64,000 nucleotides of DNA from Corylus avellana (taxonomy: Eukaryota; Streptophyta; Magnoliopsida; Fagales; Betulaceae): positions 42,510,238-42,574,237 of the forward strand of contig NC_081542.1 of the NCBI RefSeq assembly GCF_901000735.1, written 5' to 3'. Each line of letters begins with the position of its first letter. The first letter of the stretch is position 1. The notes under the pieces were generated by a model. It saw only the letters and a list, made by a program, of their open reading frames with translations, did no database searches and was not told the DNA's origin. Below are positions 22,397 through 32,962 of the stretch, piece after piece. The position numbers and the translations under genes were made by a program.

Positions 22397-23131
22397 TTGT
22401 CTTTCAATAACATGAGAGGCTAAACCTTCAACTAAGGTTCAAGATGAAGCCACACTTATGATTAGCAACTTTGTTTCATGTATGTAATATTTCTCAATTT
22501 AATGGTTTAATTGCTCTATTGTTTTACTTCTAATCAATTGGATTGAATAACTCTTGGATATCTTTTGTGATTCAAGGATACACTTGATGATTTAAGATTA
22601 TTCAATACAATTGATTGCTTGGTTTTCTATGTTAAAAATTGAATTTTCCCTGTGATTTATTCTCTGGATACAATTGATGTTTTGATAAAGATTGGATATT
22701 TTCTTGTGATTTACGGATACAGTTAATGATTTGATCAAATATTGGATTTCTTTTGTGATTTGGGTTATGAATGGATACATGAGATCTTTTGATTCATTCT
22801 TTGAAGCAATAGTAAAACAAACTTAAGATTTATATGTGAGAACTTTGAGGAATATTATAGATCATGAAATTATGTTATGAATTTGTGAGTGCGGATTCCG
22901 AAACCTTAGTGCTTCGTCATAAGATTTTAATCACTTTAAATTGCTCACGCTTTTGCTTTTTCATTCAAACAAAAAAAATCTCTCAAAAATTTGGAACTAG
23001 ATTAGGGTTTAATTAATTTAGATTTAAAATTGCTTTCAAGAATACAATTCCCTGTGGGTTCGACCTTGCACTTGCAATCTATTAACTACAATTGATTCGT
23101 GCACTTGCGAATTAAATAAATTTGCACAACA
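22397..23131 (+). mobile_element. End part of a gypsy-like solo LTR
   Basis: It ends TTTGCACAACA at 23131, followed by ACATT, the target duplication seen on both sides of the complete copy at 49689-51061. The start is lost at the gap. It contains about four degenerate repeats of 50-85 bases built on TTTTGTGATT and GGATACA (about 22555-22790). Confidence 0.8.
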
Positions 23132-23302
23132 ACATTCATATGAACATGCCCACAAAATTTGGTGATGATTGGACATGTATGTTGAGAGATATAACATTCT
23201 TAGTTGAAGAACATGAAACTTTGTTTCTATTGTTCTGATAATTGTTTATCATCAAATGCATTAATTTTTCATATGGTTAGATTATACTTGTCATAAGGTT
23301 TA

Positions 23303-23638
23303 GGAGAAAATCCACTTTACCCCCTTGAAGTTTCAGGAGTTTTTCAATTTGAACTCCAAAGTTTAAAAATTGGCAATGTACCACCCTAATGTTTCAAAAA
23401 TTTTCAATTTAAACATTCTGTTACTAATTTCCGTTAAATTAGACGGAAATTAAAAATAAAAAGCTTGAGGGTAATTACGTAATTTCATAGATTTATGTCC
23501 AATTTGACGGAAATTAGTAACGGAAGGTTTAAATTGAAAATCTTTAAAACATTAGGGGGATACATTGCCAATTTTTAAACTTTGAGGTTTAAATTGAAAA
23601 ACTCCTGAAACTTTAGGGGGGTAAAGTGAATTTTTCCC
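23303..23638. mobile_element. Mutator-like palindromic MITE in copia copy 1
   Basis: Long inverted ends (GGAGAAAATCCACTTTACCC on the left, the inverse on the right) are flanked by 9-bp repeats TAAGGTTTA and TAAGGTATA, one mismatch apart. The right end has the same GGGAAAAAT terminus as the MITE at 550. The counterpart is at 49182-49517. Confidence 0.8.
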
Positions 23639-23820
23639 TAAGGTATAATTTGACATCTGGAATGCGAAAAACGGACCTATAATGAGGGAGATATGAAGGA
23701 TTTAAGTTTCAAGGTGAATTTGAAAATAGGGCAACATTTGAGTTTTCAGAGGTTGAAGAAGGTCTGGTCAAATATGTAAATAACCGTTTATAGATTTGGA
23801 TCGTTGTACTCTTTCAAGAA

Positions 23821-23975
23821 GCGGCTCTAGCGTAATGGTTGAGTGATGCTCTTCACGAGTAAGGTGGCCCTGTTTCGATTCTCCACTCTCGCGGTTTTGG
23901 TAATATTCATGGGTTTGAACCCATGCCGTGTGGATAGAGTGGTAAACACCTTAACCGATAGGCTACTTGGATCCT
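23821..23975. mobile_element. Head-to-head pair of tRNA-like (SINE-like) sequences
   Basis: On the plus strand an A-box-like TAGCGTAATGG (23828-23838) is followed by a B-box-like GTTTCGATTCT (23872-23882). On the minus strand an A-box-like TAGCCTATCGG (23955-23965) is followed by a B-box GGTTCAAACCC (23911-23921). These are the internal promoter blocks of RNA polymerase III genes, arranged as two convergent tRNA-like units. Neither folds as a clean tRNA by eye, so a pair of SINE heads is the likely explanation. Counterpart at about 48850-49005. Confidence 0.5.
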
Positions 23976-24561
23976 TTAGAAATGAATTACCCTTTGTTAT
24001 TTATAATACAATAATATATGTATAAAATGAATGAAAATTCATTTGTTGAAGAGATTGCATGTTAAATTTTTTTTTTTGTACGGTATGTTTAAATATTGGC
24101 ATGCATGTAAAATTGTTTGGGGTAGTAGTAATTTTATTGAATTTTTTTTTATATAAGAATTGTATATCTAAATCCATAATTATTTCTTTGGAGAAATGAA
24201 ATGCATGCTTACTCTTTTAAAATTTGTTGAGATAATTTTTAGAGCATGTGTAGCACCTAATATGATGGCATTGAATTTATTCTTGGCATGATATTATTTA
24301 TGTTTGTTGCCTATAATTAGTTTAAATAGTGGGAGTTAGGTTGAGTTGAATTTATTTCTCATCCCTTACGTGTTTTTGCGCGAAAATCAAATTAAACATG
24401 ATAATGGGTACTTGTGGCGCGAGAGATGATTAAGAGCTTAGCGAATTTTCGATCTCGCAACTTGTGCATCAATTATTTTATTTAATTTGGATTAACGCAG
24501 CAAAATTTTGTAACTGTGTGTACATATTAATAATATTCCTCTCGTTTTAAATGTAGTGAAA

Positions 24562-27500
24562 ATGGCCTCTAAGAGTATTATTGCTGATTTAAATAAAGGA
24601 GAGAAATTGGATGGGGATAATTATGACATTTGGCATTGAAAGATCCGATATGTCTTGAATGAACAAGAGGTCTTGGAGACCATAACCCAATCCATGACTG
24701 CTCCTCAACGAGGGGACACTCCTCAACATCAACGCGATCTTGATGCCTATGAGAGTTGGCTCAAGAAAGATCGCTCTGCGTGCTTCACATTGTTAAGCAG
24801 CATGACCAATAATCTTATAGGTGAATTTGAAGAGTGTTAGACTGCCCATGACATGTGGGAAGCCCTCAAGTTGAGATATGGAGGCACTTTGGCTACTAGG
24901 CTACGCGAATTAACAATGAAGTTTGACTCATACTCAATGCGCTATAACCATACAATGAAGCAGCATTTGAGAGTCATGTCTTCTATGATTCGCGAGCTTA
25001 AAGTCGCTGGAAACAATCTCACTGATGAATAGCAGGTCCAAGCTATCATTCGTTCTCTTCAAAAATCATGGGAAAATGTGAGCCAAAACATGACGCACAA
25101 CGAAAATGTTAAAACATTTGAGGATGTAGCACGTCATCTTGAGCTAGAGGTTGAGCGCCTAGAGGTTGCTAAACCTGAAGCATTTGTTAATATGGCTGAA
25201 TCTAGTTCGCGTAGGGCATTTAGGCCCAAGCGCTGGAACCAGAGAAAAGATCTCATGCAAGGAATGACTAGAAGGCCTGAGCCTAAGAAGGCTAAATCCA
25301 CCAAACACAAGAGAGGTAAGCGTGGTGGGAAGAAAGACAAATCTAAGTTGAACTGCTTCAATTGTGGCAAGGAAGGACACTTCGCTCGTGAATGCACTAA
25401 GCCGAAGAAGGTACTCCCTAATTTCATGTCTCGTGGTATTTATGTTACTGGTCATGTTATGGTTGTTGATTCTTCTTCTGAATGGACTATAGATTCAGCA
25501 ACAACCAAACATGTAGCGAGAGAACGTACAGGGTACTTGGAGTATCGTCGCCTACTAGTTAGGAGTCGAAGATTATACATGGGGAACAGATCTAGTGTGG
25601 ATGTACTAGGCATTGGTACTTACAAACTGGATTTGCGACAAGGGCGCACTTTGTCACTCCATGATGTCTTGTATGCTCCTAAAGTTCGACAAAACCTGCT
25701 ATCAGTTAATCAGTTGCTTAGATTAGGGTTTGAGATTGATTTCAAAAAGATTATACATGGGGAACAGATCTGTGGATGTACCAGGCATTGGTACTTACAA
25801 ACTGGATTTGCTACGAGGGCGCATTTTGTCACTCCATGATGTCTTGTATGCTCCTAAAGTTCGGCGAAACCTGCTATCAGATATTTTTAGATACACATTA
25901 CTATGGTTATGGCTTTGTTTCTAATGGTTTTATGGTTTTGAACATCAATAATTTATATTATGATAATACAATTGCTTTGTTGACTTCTAGTGATAATGTT
26001 TATAATGATTCTATATTATGGCATGCTAGATTAGGCCATATAGGGCAAGATAGAATGAAAAGATTGGCTAGAGAAGATCTTATAGACCCACTCGCTAAAA
26101 CGTCATTGCCCACATGTGAGCATTGTCTTATGGGAAAGTCAAAAAAGAAAACCATTTGGAAAAGCCACTAGGGCATCTTTCCCATTGCAATTAATTCACT
26201 CAGACATTTGTGGCCCAATGAATATGAGGGCAAGGCATGGTGGTTCCTACTTCATCACATTTATTGATGATTACACGCGATATGGTCATGTCTACTTAAT
26301 CTCCCATAAGTTTGAAGCTTTCAATTGCTTTAGGTGTTATATGATTTTGGTTGAGAACCAGTTAGACAAGAGTATCAAAGCTCTAGAACTGACCGTGGAC
26401 GCGAGTATCTATCTGAGCAATTTAAAGTTCTATGTGAAGGAAAATGAATCAAAAGGCAGCTAACGAAGCTAGAAATGATTAGGTCAATGATAGGGCAAGC
26501 AAACCTACCAATATCCTATTGGGGAGATGCACTTATGACTTTAGCCTACATTCTTAATTGAGTGCCCTCAAAATCAGTACCTTCCACACCGTACAAGTTA
26601 TGAACAGATGAAAGCCCAATTTGGATAATCTACGACCATGGGGTTCGACGGGTTTTGTTCATGATACTTCCCATAAGTATGGGATGTTAGGCCCTAGAGA
26701 AAAGAAGTGCATTTTTATACGATACTCAGAACATTTTAAGGGCTACGTGTTGATAGGCGAACAACCCGATGAAAGAGTGACTGAAATAGAGTCACGAGAT
26801 GTCGATTCATTGAGAATGAATACCCTAGCAGGGATGAGGTTAATAAGGATTTGGAACTCTATGAATTAGTGGATCAGGAGGGAAATGTTCCAAATAGCCT
26901 AGTAGAGAATGAGGAAGAAATTTCCCAATCTCCTAGGGGCTGTGGGAGTGACTTGCCGCCTAGTGGGAGCACACCACTAGAAGAAGATTCACAAGAACCT
27001 CAATTGCGTAGAAGTGAACGTGGAAAAATCCGTCGATGACACTTTGAGATTGAAGGTGATGTTTTCATGGTTGCTCTGCAAGATGATGATGAGCCTAGGT
27101 CATACCATGAGACTATCTCATCTCCAGCTAGTAATGAGTGGATAAAAGCAATGAATGAAGAAATAGAGTCAATGAGGACTAACCAGGTCTGGGATTTGGT
27201 AAACCTTCTGCCAGGACGCAATGCCATGAGAAACAAATGGGTCTTAAAGATCAAGCGTAAGGCGGATGGTTCAATTGAAAGGTATAAGGCACGCCTTGTA
27301 GCGAAGGGGTACACCCAAAAGGAGGGTGTTGACCACAGGGAAACCTTCTCTCCAGTAGTAAGGTTTGCCTCCATTCGCACGATCCTTGCCATTGTTGCAC
27401 ATTTGGATTTAGAATTATTCCAAATGGATGTTAAAACTGCTTTTCTCAACGGAGAACTAGACGAGGAAATATATATGGATCAACCTATTGGTTTTGTAGC

Positions 27501-28646
27501 TAAAGGAAAAGAGCGCACAGTTTGCAAGCTTAAACGATCCATTTATGGTTTAAAACAATCATCTAGGCAATGGTATCAAAGATTTCATCAAGCCATTATT
27601 TCTAATGGATTTAAGATGATTGAAGAAGATAATTGCGTGTATGTGAAACGATCCAAATGAATTTTTGTAATTCTTTCTTTGTATGTTGATGACATTTTAT
27701 TGGCAGGAAATGACAAAAACATGATTGTCGCCACTAAAAGATGGTTGTCCTCTACTTTCGAAATAAAGGACATGGGTGAAGCAGATTATATTCTTGGAGT
27801 TAAAATTTGTAGGGATCGTTCAAAGAAATTTTTGAGTTTGTCTCAACAAACTTACATCAAAATGATTCTTGAACGCTTCCAAATGCATTACTGCAAACCC
27901 CTGTTTTTATGGGCGAACCCTTAAATCTAGAAATGAGTCCTAAAACTCAGGAAGAAAAGGAAAAAATGTCTTGAGTTCTATATTCTAGTGCTGTGGGTAG
28001 TCTGATGTACGCTATGATGTGTACTCGACCAAATATATGTTATGTTGTTGGGTTAGTTAGCAGATTCCAATCGAAGCTAGGACTAGCTCACTGGAAAGTA
28101 ATGAAGAGAATACTCAGATACCTCAAGGAAACGATGGATTATGCACTTTGCTATCAAGGCGAAGATTTGCGTTTAGTTGGTTACAGTGATGCTGATTGGG
28201 GTAGTGACCTAGACGAGCGCAAATCCACGACAGGATATGCATTTTTGCTCAGTAATGGAGTGATTACTTGGAGTAGCAAAAAGCAATCTTGTATAGCTTT
28301 ATCTACTATGGAGGCCGAATATATAGCATGCTCACCAACAGTATAAGAGGCAGTTTGGTTGAGGCGATTCTTACAGCATTTGAATGTAGTCACAACAATT
28401 AATGATCCTGTGACAATTCATTGTGATAGTATGGCAGCACTTGCCTATGCTAAGGATCCCAAATATCATGGAAGAACCAAATACATAGACATCAGATATC
28501 ACTATATACGAGATATGGTCGCTAAGAAAGAAGTGGTGCTTAAACATATTTCTACGAGTAAAATGATAGTTGATCCGCTCACAAAGCCTATAGTTCGAGA
28601 TGCTCATATGGCTCATGTTAGGAGTTTAGCACTGCGTAGATTATGA
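24562..28646 (+). pseudogene. Broken copia gag-pol, copy 1
   Basis: Starts MASKSII. The gag part carries a CCHC zinc knuckle (25354-25395). After it come a protease-like stretch (DSATTKH, about 25490), the gag-pre-integrase motif WHARLGHIG (about 26020), integrase HSDICGP (about 26195), reverse transcriptase (27067-27720, with YVDD) and RNase H (about 28180-28340). This order (integrase before reverse transcriptase) is Ty1/copia. In-frame stops at 24637-24639, 24838-24840, 25030-25032 and 27658-27660, further frame breaks and a tandem duplication at 25569-25900 make it non-functional. The protease site lacks the usual DSGA form; copy 3 reads DSAATEH, so this is a family trait. Confidence 0.92.
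25569..25900 (+). repeat. 181-bp tandem duplication in gag-pol
   Basis: The segment starting AGATTATACATGGGG at 25569 recurs at 25750, and both copies run through the same protease-region coding sequence. Copies 2 and 3 have it once. The duplication disrupts the frame and is private to copy 1. Confidence 0.85.
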
Positions 28647-29332
28647 TTATTTTTTTCTGACCATGTACATTAGATGTATTTTACTTGGAATGTTATTTTT
28701 ATATATGTGATGATTTTTCATTTTTTGTGTGACATTAAATGGATCATATTGTTTTTACTAGTACACACATATAAGCCATGTTTAGTATTGGCGAAGAAAG
28801 TATGTCAACTGGTTTAGATCGGCTTTCTCACACGAGCGATCGCCTCTAATGATGTGGTAGCAAGGTAGAGATGGGACATTGTGTCCTTTGGCGCTTTGAC
28901 AGCGAGCAAGTTAAGATAAGGTTGCCTTAGTTGGTGCTAAGGTGAGACACATTAATAGATATGTCGCCTTAGTTGGTGCTAAGATGAGGTCTATGACAAG
29001 TATTGTTTTTAGGACCGTGCATGGATATCCAACAATCCATTTAGCCTGTGATAAGCCAGATGTGAGACCTTAATTTGGCGCCTGAGGTGGCGAGCAAATA
29101 AAGGACTCATGTTAGACGCTTGGGTAGCGACTAGACTAAGATCTGTACGGTGTTTTTGAGCTTAGACATACACTCTTTTGGAAAGAGAACTCCACCGTAG
29201 CATGTATTTCATATTACATGTGCTCGTTCGACCAACAATAGAGGTGAGTGAATCGATCCCTTCTTCCTCATCGTGTGAGTCTTATGGGTCATTATTAAGA
29301 CCCCAATTATGCCCTATGTGACCTTTGACTAT
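28647..29332 (+). other. Copia 3' non-coding region, copy 1
   Basis: Lies between pol and the missing 3' LTR. It contains a twice-repeated motif around CCTTAGTTGGTGCTAAG (28924, 28969) and two GGCG...GAGCAA motifs. The same region is at 43034-44227 and 58408-59559. No open frame is supported. Confidence 0.7.
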
Positions 29333-29432
29333 NNNNNNNNNNNNNNNNNNNNNNNNNNNNNNNNNNNNNNNNNNNNNNNNNNNNNNNNNNNNNNNNNNNN
29401 NNNNNNNNNNNNNNNNNNNNNNNNNNNNNNNN
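29333..29432. other. Assembly gap (100 N)
   Basis: 100 N. The contig to the right begins inside a LecRK identical to LecRK-B from 9880 on, so it probably continues or replaces the contig that ended at 11677. Confidence 1.
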
Positions 29433-29812
29433 AGGCCTAGATAATTAGCTGGGTCTGCGCCTTCGATGCCCTTAACGGGCACAAACATGAAAGCTATGCC
29501 ATGCCTAGCAGGAGGATTATTCTTGTAAGAAACCATCGAGAAGATGAAAGAAGTTGAGAAAGGATACACATAAGAAGAGTTTGGGTTTTTAGCGGGGATT
29601 TTTTCTGGGTCAATTGCCCGGCCGATTGAGTAATATGTTCTGTTAGTGAGCGTTAGAATACGGGATTCAACGTCGGCCAGGCCATAGAGTAACATATCGG
29701 AGGAGTTGAAGCCATTGAAGACGAAATCAACAGCCGATATGGATTGGAAGAAGAGGAAAACGGGCAGCAGAAAGCATAGTAGGAGAGGCTGTTGGTGTTT
29801 ATGCTCCTCCAT
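29433..29812 (-). CDS. LecRK-E, 5' fragment (duplicate of LecRK-B start)
   Basis: This encodes the first 126 residues of a LecRK (signal peptide and early lectin domain) and matches 9880-10259 without a difference that I noticed. The flank continues the match to 31236 with about ten differences. It is best read as the same locus as LecRK-B from an overlapping or allelic contig. The rest of the gene is missing at the gap. Confidence 0.85.
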
Positions 29813-30144
29813 GGGGGATGATAGCTAGAAAAATGGAAAGAGAGATGAGCAGATGGTGTTGGATTGGATGAGGAGTTATTGAACTTTCTTGGTCACCTTG
29901 TAGATATCCATTGCATTTGATTTCTTTTGTGATTTGTGTGACAAGATAGGTTGCCGGGTCGTTATCTGTTATGTGTGACTTGCCATCCATCAATATGGTG
30001 GGCCCAACAACGTTATTCCTTCTCCAATTAGGAGAGGTTTCTTGCTTCAGTCGACTTCTCCTACTCGCACTCAATATTGGATTCCTTGTGATTCTTGGAC
30101 TTAATTGCCTTGAGAGGCTTATGACCGATTTAGTCACACTATAA

Positions 30145-31584
30145 GGCTTTGTTTGGCAACAGCCTTGACCCAGACACTGTTCAGTGTCTGGGTCAAGGCT
30201 CGGTTTTTGGGGTAAGAATTTACCCACTTTTTCCCATTTTACCCATACTTCTTCCTGATTGAAACATGCCCGTGTGTGGAATTTCCCACGCTGAATTCAG
30301 GAAAAAAGGCCAGCATCATTGGGAACCCAGTGCCCCGAAACACGCGTCTGAAGCTGCGAAGAAGGGAAAACCATTTCTGATTTCTCCCCCCCCCCACCCC
30401 TTGCGCTTTGTGTACAAAATTTCTCCCCCCTCACACGCTTTTGAAGCTGCCTAAGGGAAACCATTGCTTGGTAACCGGGTTCACCCAAACACTGTTTGGG
30501 TGCTGACTATCGCCCAGCGCAAAGCAGCCCGAGGCATCGGCAAAAGGGACCATCGGAGGGGAGACAAAAGCGTTGGCGGTGGGTGGGCCCGAAACGCGGC
30601 GGCGGAGAGGAGAAGAGGAAGCGGGGGTGGTGGGGAGGGAGAGCTTGGAGAAGCCACGGAGGATGAGGTCGTCTGGCTCGAAGAAGAGCCTCTTGGGATT
30701 AGGTTCGGAGCGGGAGGGGTCAGGGTGTCATGGGTCTTGGAAAGAGGAAGACGACGAGGGAGAGCACCATTTCATGGGGTTGGAGCCAGAACAGCCGCAA
30801 GTGGTGCAGGGTTGGTGGTTGTTGGAGTTGAAGCTGTTGAGACGGAGCAAGGCGAAGGGCAGCTCCACCGAGTCTTGGAGGTCCTCTGGGTCTGCATTCT
30901 TCAGAGACTGATTTTGTATTTCTGGTCTGCAAATCTGAAACTTTATAGGTCTACCACAGGCCACAGCCTATACGCACACTCTCTCTCTTTTGAAAGAACA
31001 GTCTCACATGCTAGCCCGTTGAATCCCACGTAAGCAATTCAATGGAAAAAACACAACGAAAACATACAAAAACAAAATCAAAATACAAAAAGCAACCCTC
31101 TCTGTCTCTTCAAAAAGCAAAAGAAAAGCTTACGTTATTCTCTGCTTCCCAATGCTTGCAAACTCAACCCTCTCTGTCTCAAAAATGAGGAAAAATTGGA
31201 ATTCTGATTTTGAAGGGGGCATCAAGCATGGCGTGGTTTTTATGGCCGTGAAATCAACACCTGAAAATCAGAGCAGACCATGAAATGCAGGGATAAAAAT
31301 TCGATCAGACCATCTCTCATCTCTTGGCGTCATGGGTTGGAGAAATGGGCTACAAAACCAAGCCCTCATCTCTCTTGAATTCCATTTCCACACTGAACGT
31401 CCTAGCCATGGCTTGGTGGAAGTGCTTCTTCTACGGAGAGAGCGGTGGAAATGGAGAAGAGGAAAAGAGAAGCTGCGCCACTGTTTTTGGGTGAAACATA
31501 TGAAGGGCAAAAGTGTTATTTCACATTAGGAAAAGGACAAAAACAGTGTTTAGGCCTAGGTCAAGGCTGTTGCCAAACACCCCC
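30145..31584. mobile_element. PIF/Harbinger-like element carrying foreign sequence
   Basis: The ends are inverted repeats of about 25 bases sharing GTTTGGCAACAGCCTTGACC. The left starts GGCTTTG and the inverted right end starts GGGGTG. Both sides are flanked by TAA (30142-30144 and 31585-31587), the target of PIF/Harbinger elements. Inside the left end is a perfect 19-bp hairpin (about 30161-30200). The middle is GC-rich and coding-like but encodes no transposase, so it is non-autonomous and may have captured a gene piece. It sits inside a solo LTR upstream of a LecRK. Confidence 0.75.
30590..30964 (-). pseudogene. Possible captured host exon in the transposon
   Basis: On the minus strand a frame runs from 30964 with one stop at 30728-30730 and continues beyond. 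It shows protein-like stretches such as ADPEDLQDSVELPFALLRL, CTTCGCSGSNP and, after the stop, EPDDLILRGFSKLSLP followed by Ser/Pro-rich sequence. Composition is GC-rich, unlike the surroundings. I do not recognise the family. Non-autonomous transposons often carry such gene fragments; this is an inference from composition and frame. Counterpart at 11031-11405. Confidence 0.4.
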
Positions 31585-32137
31585 TAAAAGAGTGTCTTGT
31601 TTATTGAGGAGGGGCAAGCCGAATAGCTTCATAAGAGTGTGCCAAACCTAAATATATGTGAGCACCAAAGGGAGGAGAAAAAGAGAGAATTTGAGAGATG
31701 GAGGTACAAGGGCTGTAAGGTGTTTTCTTCTTGGTAGTTTTTGGAGGAGCCAAAAACAAGTGATTAAAAGAAAATGTGCTATAGAGTAAGAGAAGAAAAT
31801 AGAGATCCGTCGTCATCTGTTCTAGCAAAAAAAGAATTTGTACGTCTATCTTCTGTATTCTATTTTGAGAATATTCTCTCTTGTGTGATAGTAAGATTTA
31901 GGTGTATTGAAGCTTTGGGATCCGAGTGATTTTTTTTCTACTATTTTTGTACTCCATCTTTTGATAGTGGATTTTTTTCGAGTCGTCTCTGCCAGTGGAT
32001 GTAGGCTTGTTAAGTTGAACCACTTAAATCTTTGTGTCGTGTGTGATTACTTATCTTTGTTATTTCACATTTTTTTTTTTTTTTTTTAATTTTTTCGCAT
32101 CTCACAGGTCTTGAAAAATATGATTAATTTCCTAACA

Positions 32138-32917
32138 AAAATGGCATTGAGAAGAGAATGTGCTCGAGTTTAGAAGAGTCAAAGAAGGGCTACAGAATTG
32201 CATGGCATGCTAATGTCATCATTTTATTGGTGCTAACATGGCACGCTAATGGAGTTTGTCAAGTGTTTGACGGAATTTGACTGCATGAACTAAATTGTTA
32301 TTTTGGCCTACCCGATAACCTTTGAATTACTATTAATTTTTTTATACGACATGAAGAGATTTGTAATTTAGGCCAATCATATGGACTGATTTTGCATTTA
32401 TTCATTTTTTTTAGTTTAATTTTTTATTTGTTTTTTAGTTTTTAATATTGATATTTTTTATTTGAGGTTTTTCTTTCTTCATTTAATGAGATTTAATGTC
32501 TAAAAAAAAAATATTTTATCTGATTTAACAAGATTCCCTAATGACGGGGGTTGGGGGGTTGGTTAGTAATTGGTAGATCGAGAGTGTCGGATAGTGAGAG
32601 ATTCAATTCATGGGGCTATATTGACAGAAGGTGATGGGTAAAAGGTATATATATATACCACACACATATTTGGGTTTAAAAATTAAGCTTTCTTTTTATC
32701 AAAATTAGACTTGACTCTTTATTTGTGCTTTGCCTCCCCTCGATAAAAATTATGGTTTTGTTCTTAGTGATAGATGAGTCGAACAACCAAAAGAGAAATG
32801 ACTACTATCATGTATAGTTTCGCTAAAGTAGGCCGTTGTTGACCTCGGTTGCGAAGCATGATTATATATTATGATTTTAAGTATCACACATGACTTAAAT
32901 ACAATACAAACTATATC

Positions 32918-32962
<45 letters not shown>

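Larger units (their letters stand above)
22397..29332 (+). mobile_element. Ty1/copia element, copy 1 (internal part only)
   Basis: This contig is bounded by gaps on both sides and carries only the internal part of the copia element that is complete at 42612-51665. It aligns in reverse to 43534-50423, differing by several percent in the coding part. It holds the end of a gypsy-like solo LTR, a MITE, a tRNA-like pair, a broken gag-pol and the 3' untranslated part. No LTR of its own is present. Because both ends stop at gaps, the plus orientation may be a scaffolding choice. Confidence 0.88.
29967..32137. mobile_element. Solo LTR upstream of LecRK-B/E, split by a DNA transposon
   Basis: It starts TGTTATGTGTGACTTGCC and ends AATTTCCTAACA. 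Without the nested transposon (30145-31584) it is about 730 bases and matches the uninterrupted solo LTR upstream of LecRK-F (53883-54671). One flank has lost bases, so the target duplication is visible only at the F copy. No internal retrotransposon sequence adjoins it. Confidence 0.85.

Noticed and set aside
23821..23895. A functional tRNA gene
   Set aside because: Box-like motifs are present, but acceptor and anticodon arms do not pair convincingly by eye, and it lies within a repeat.
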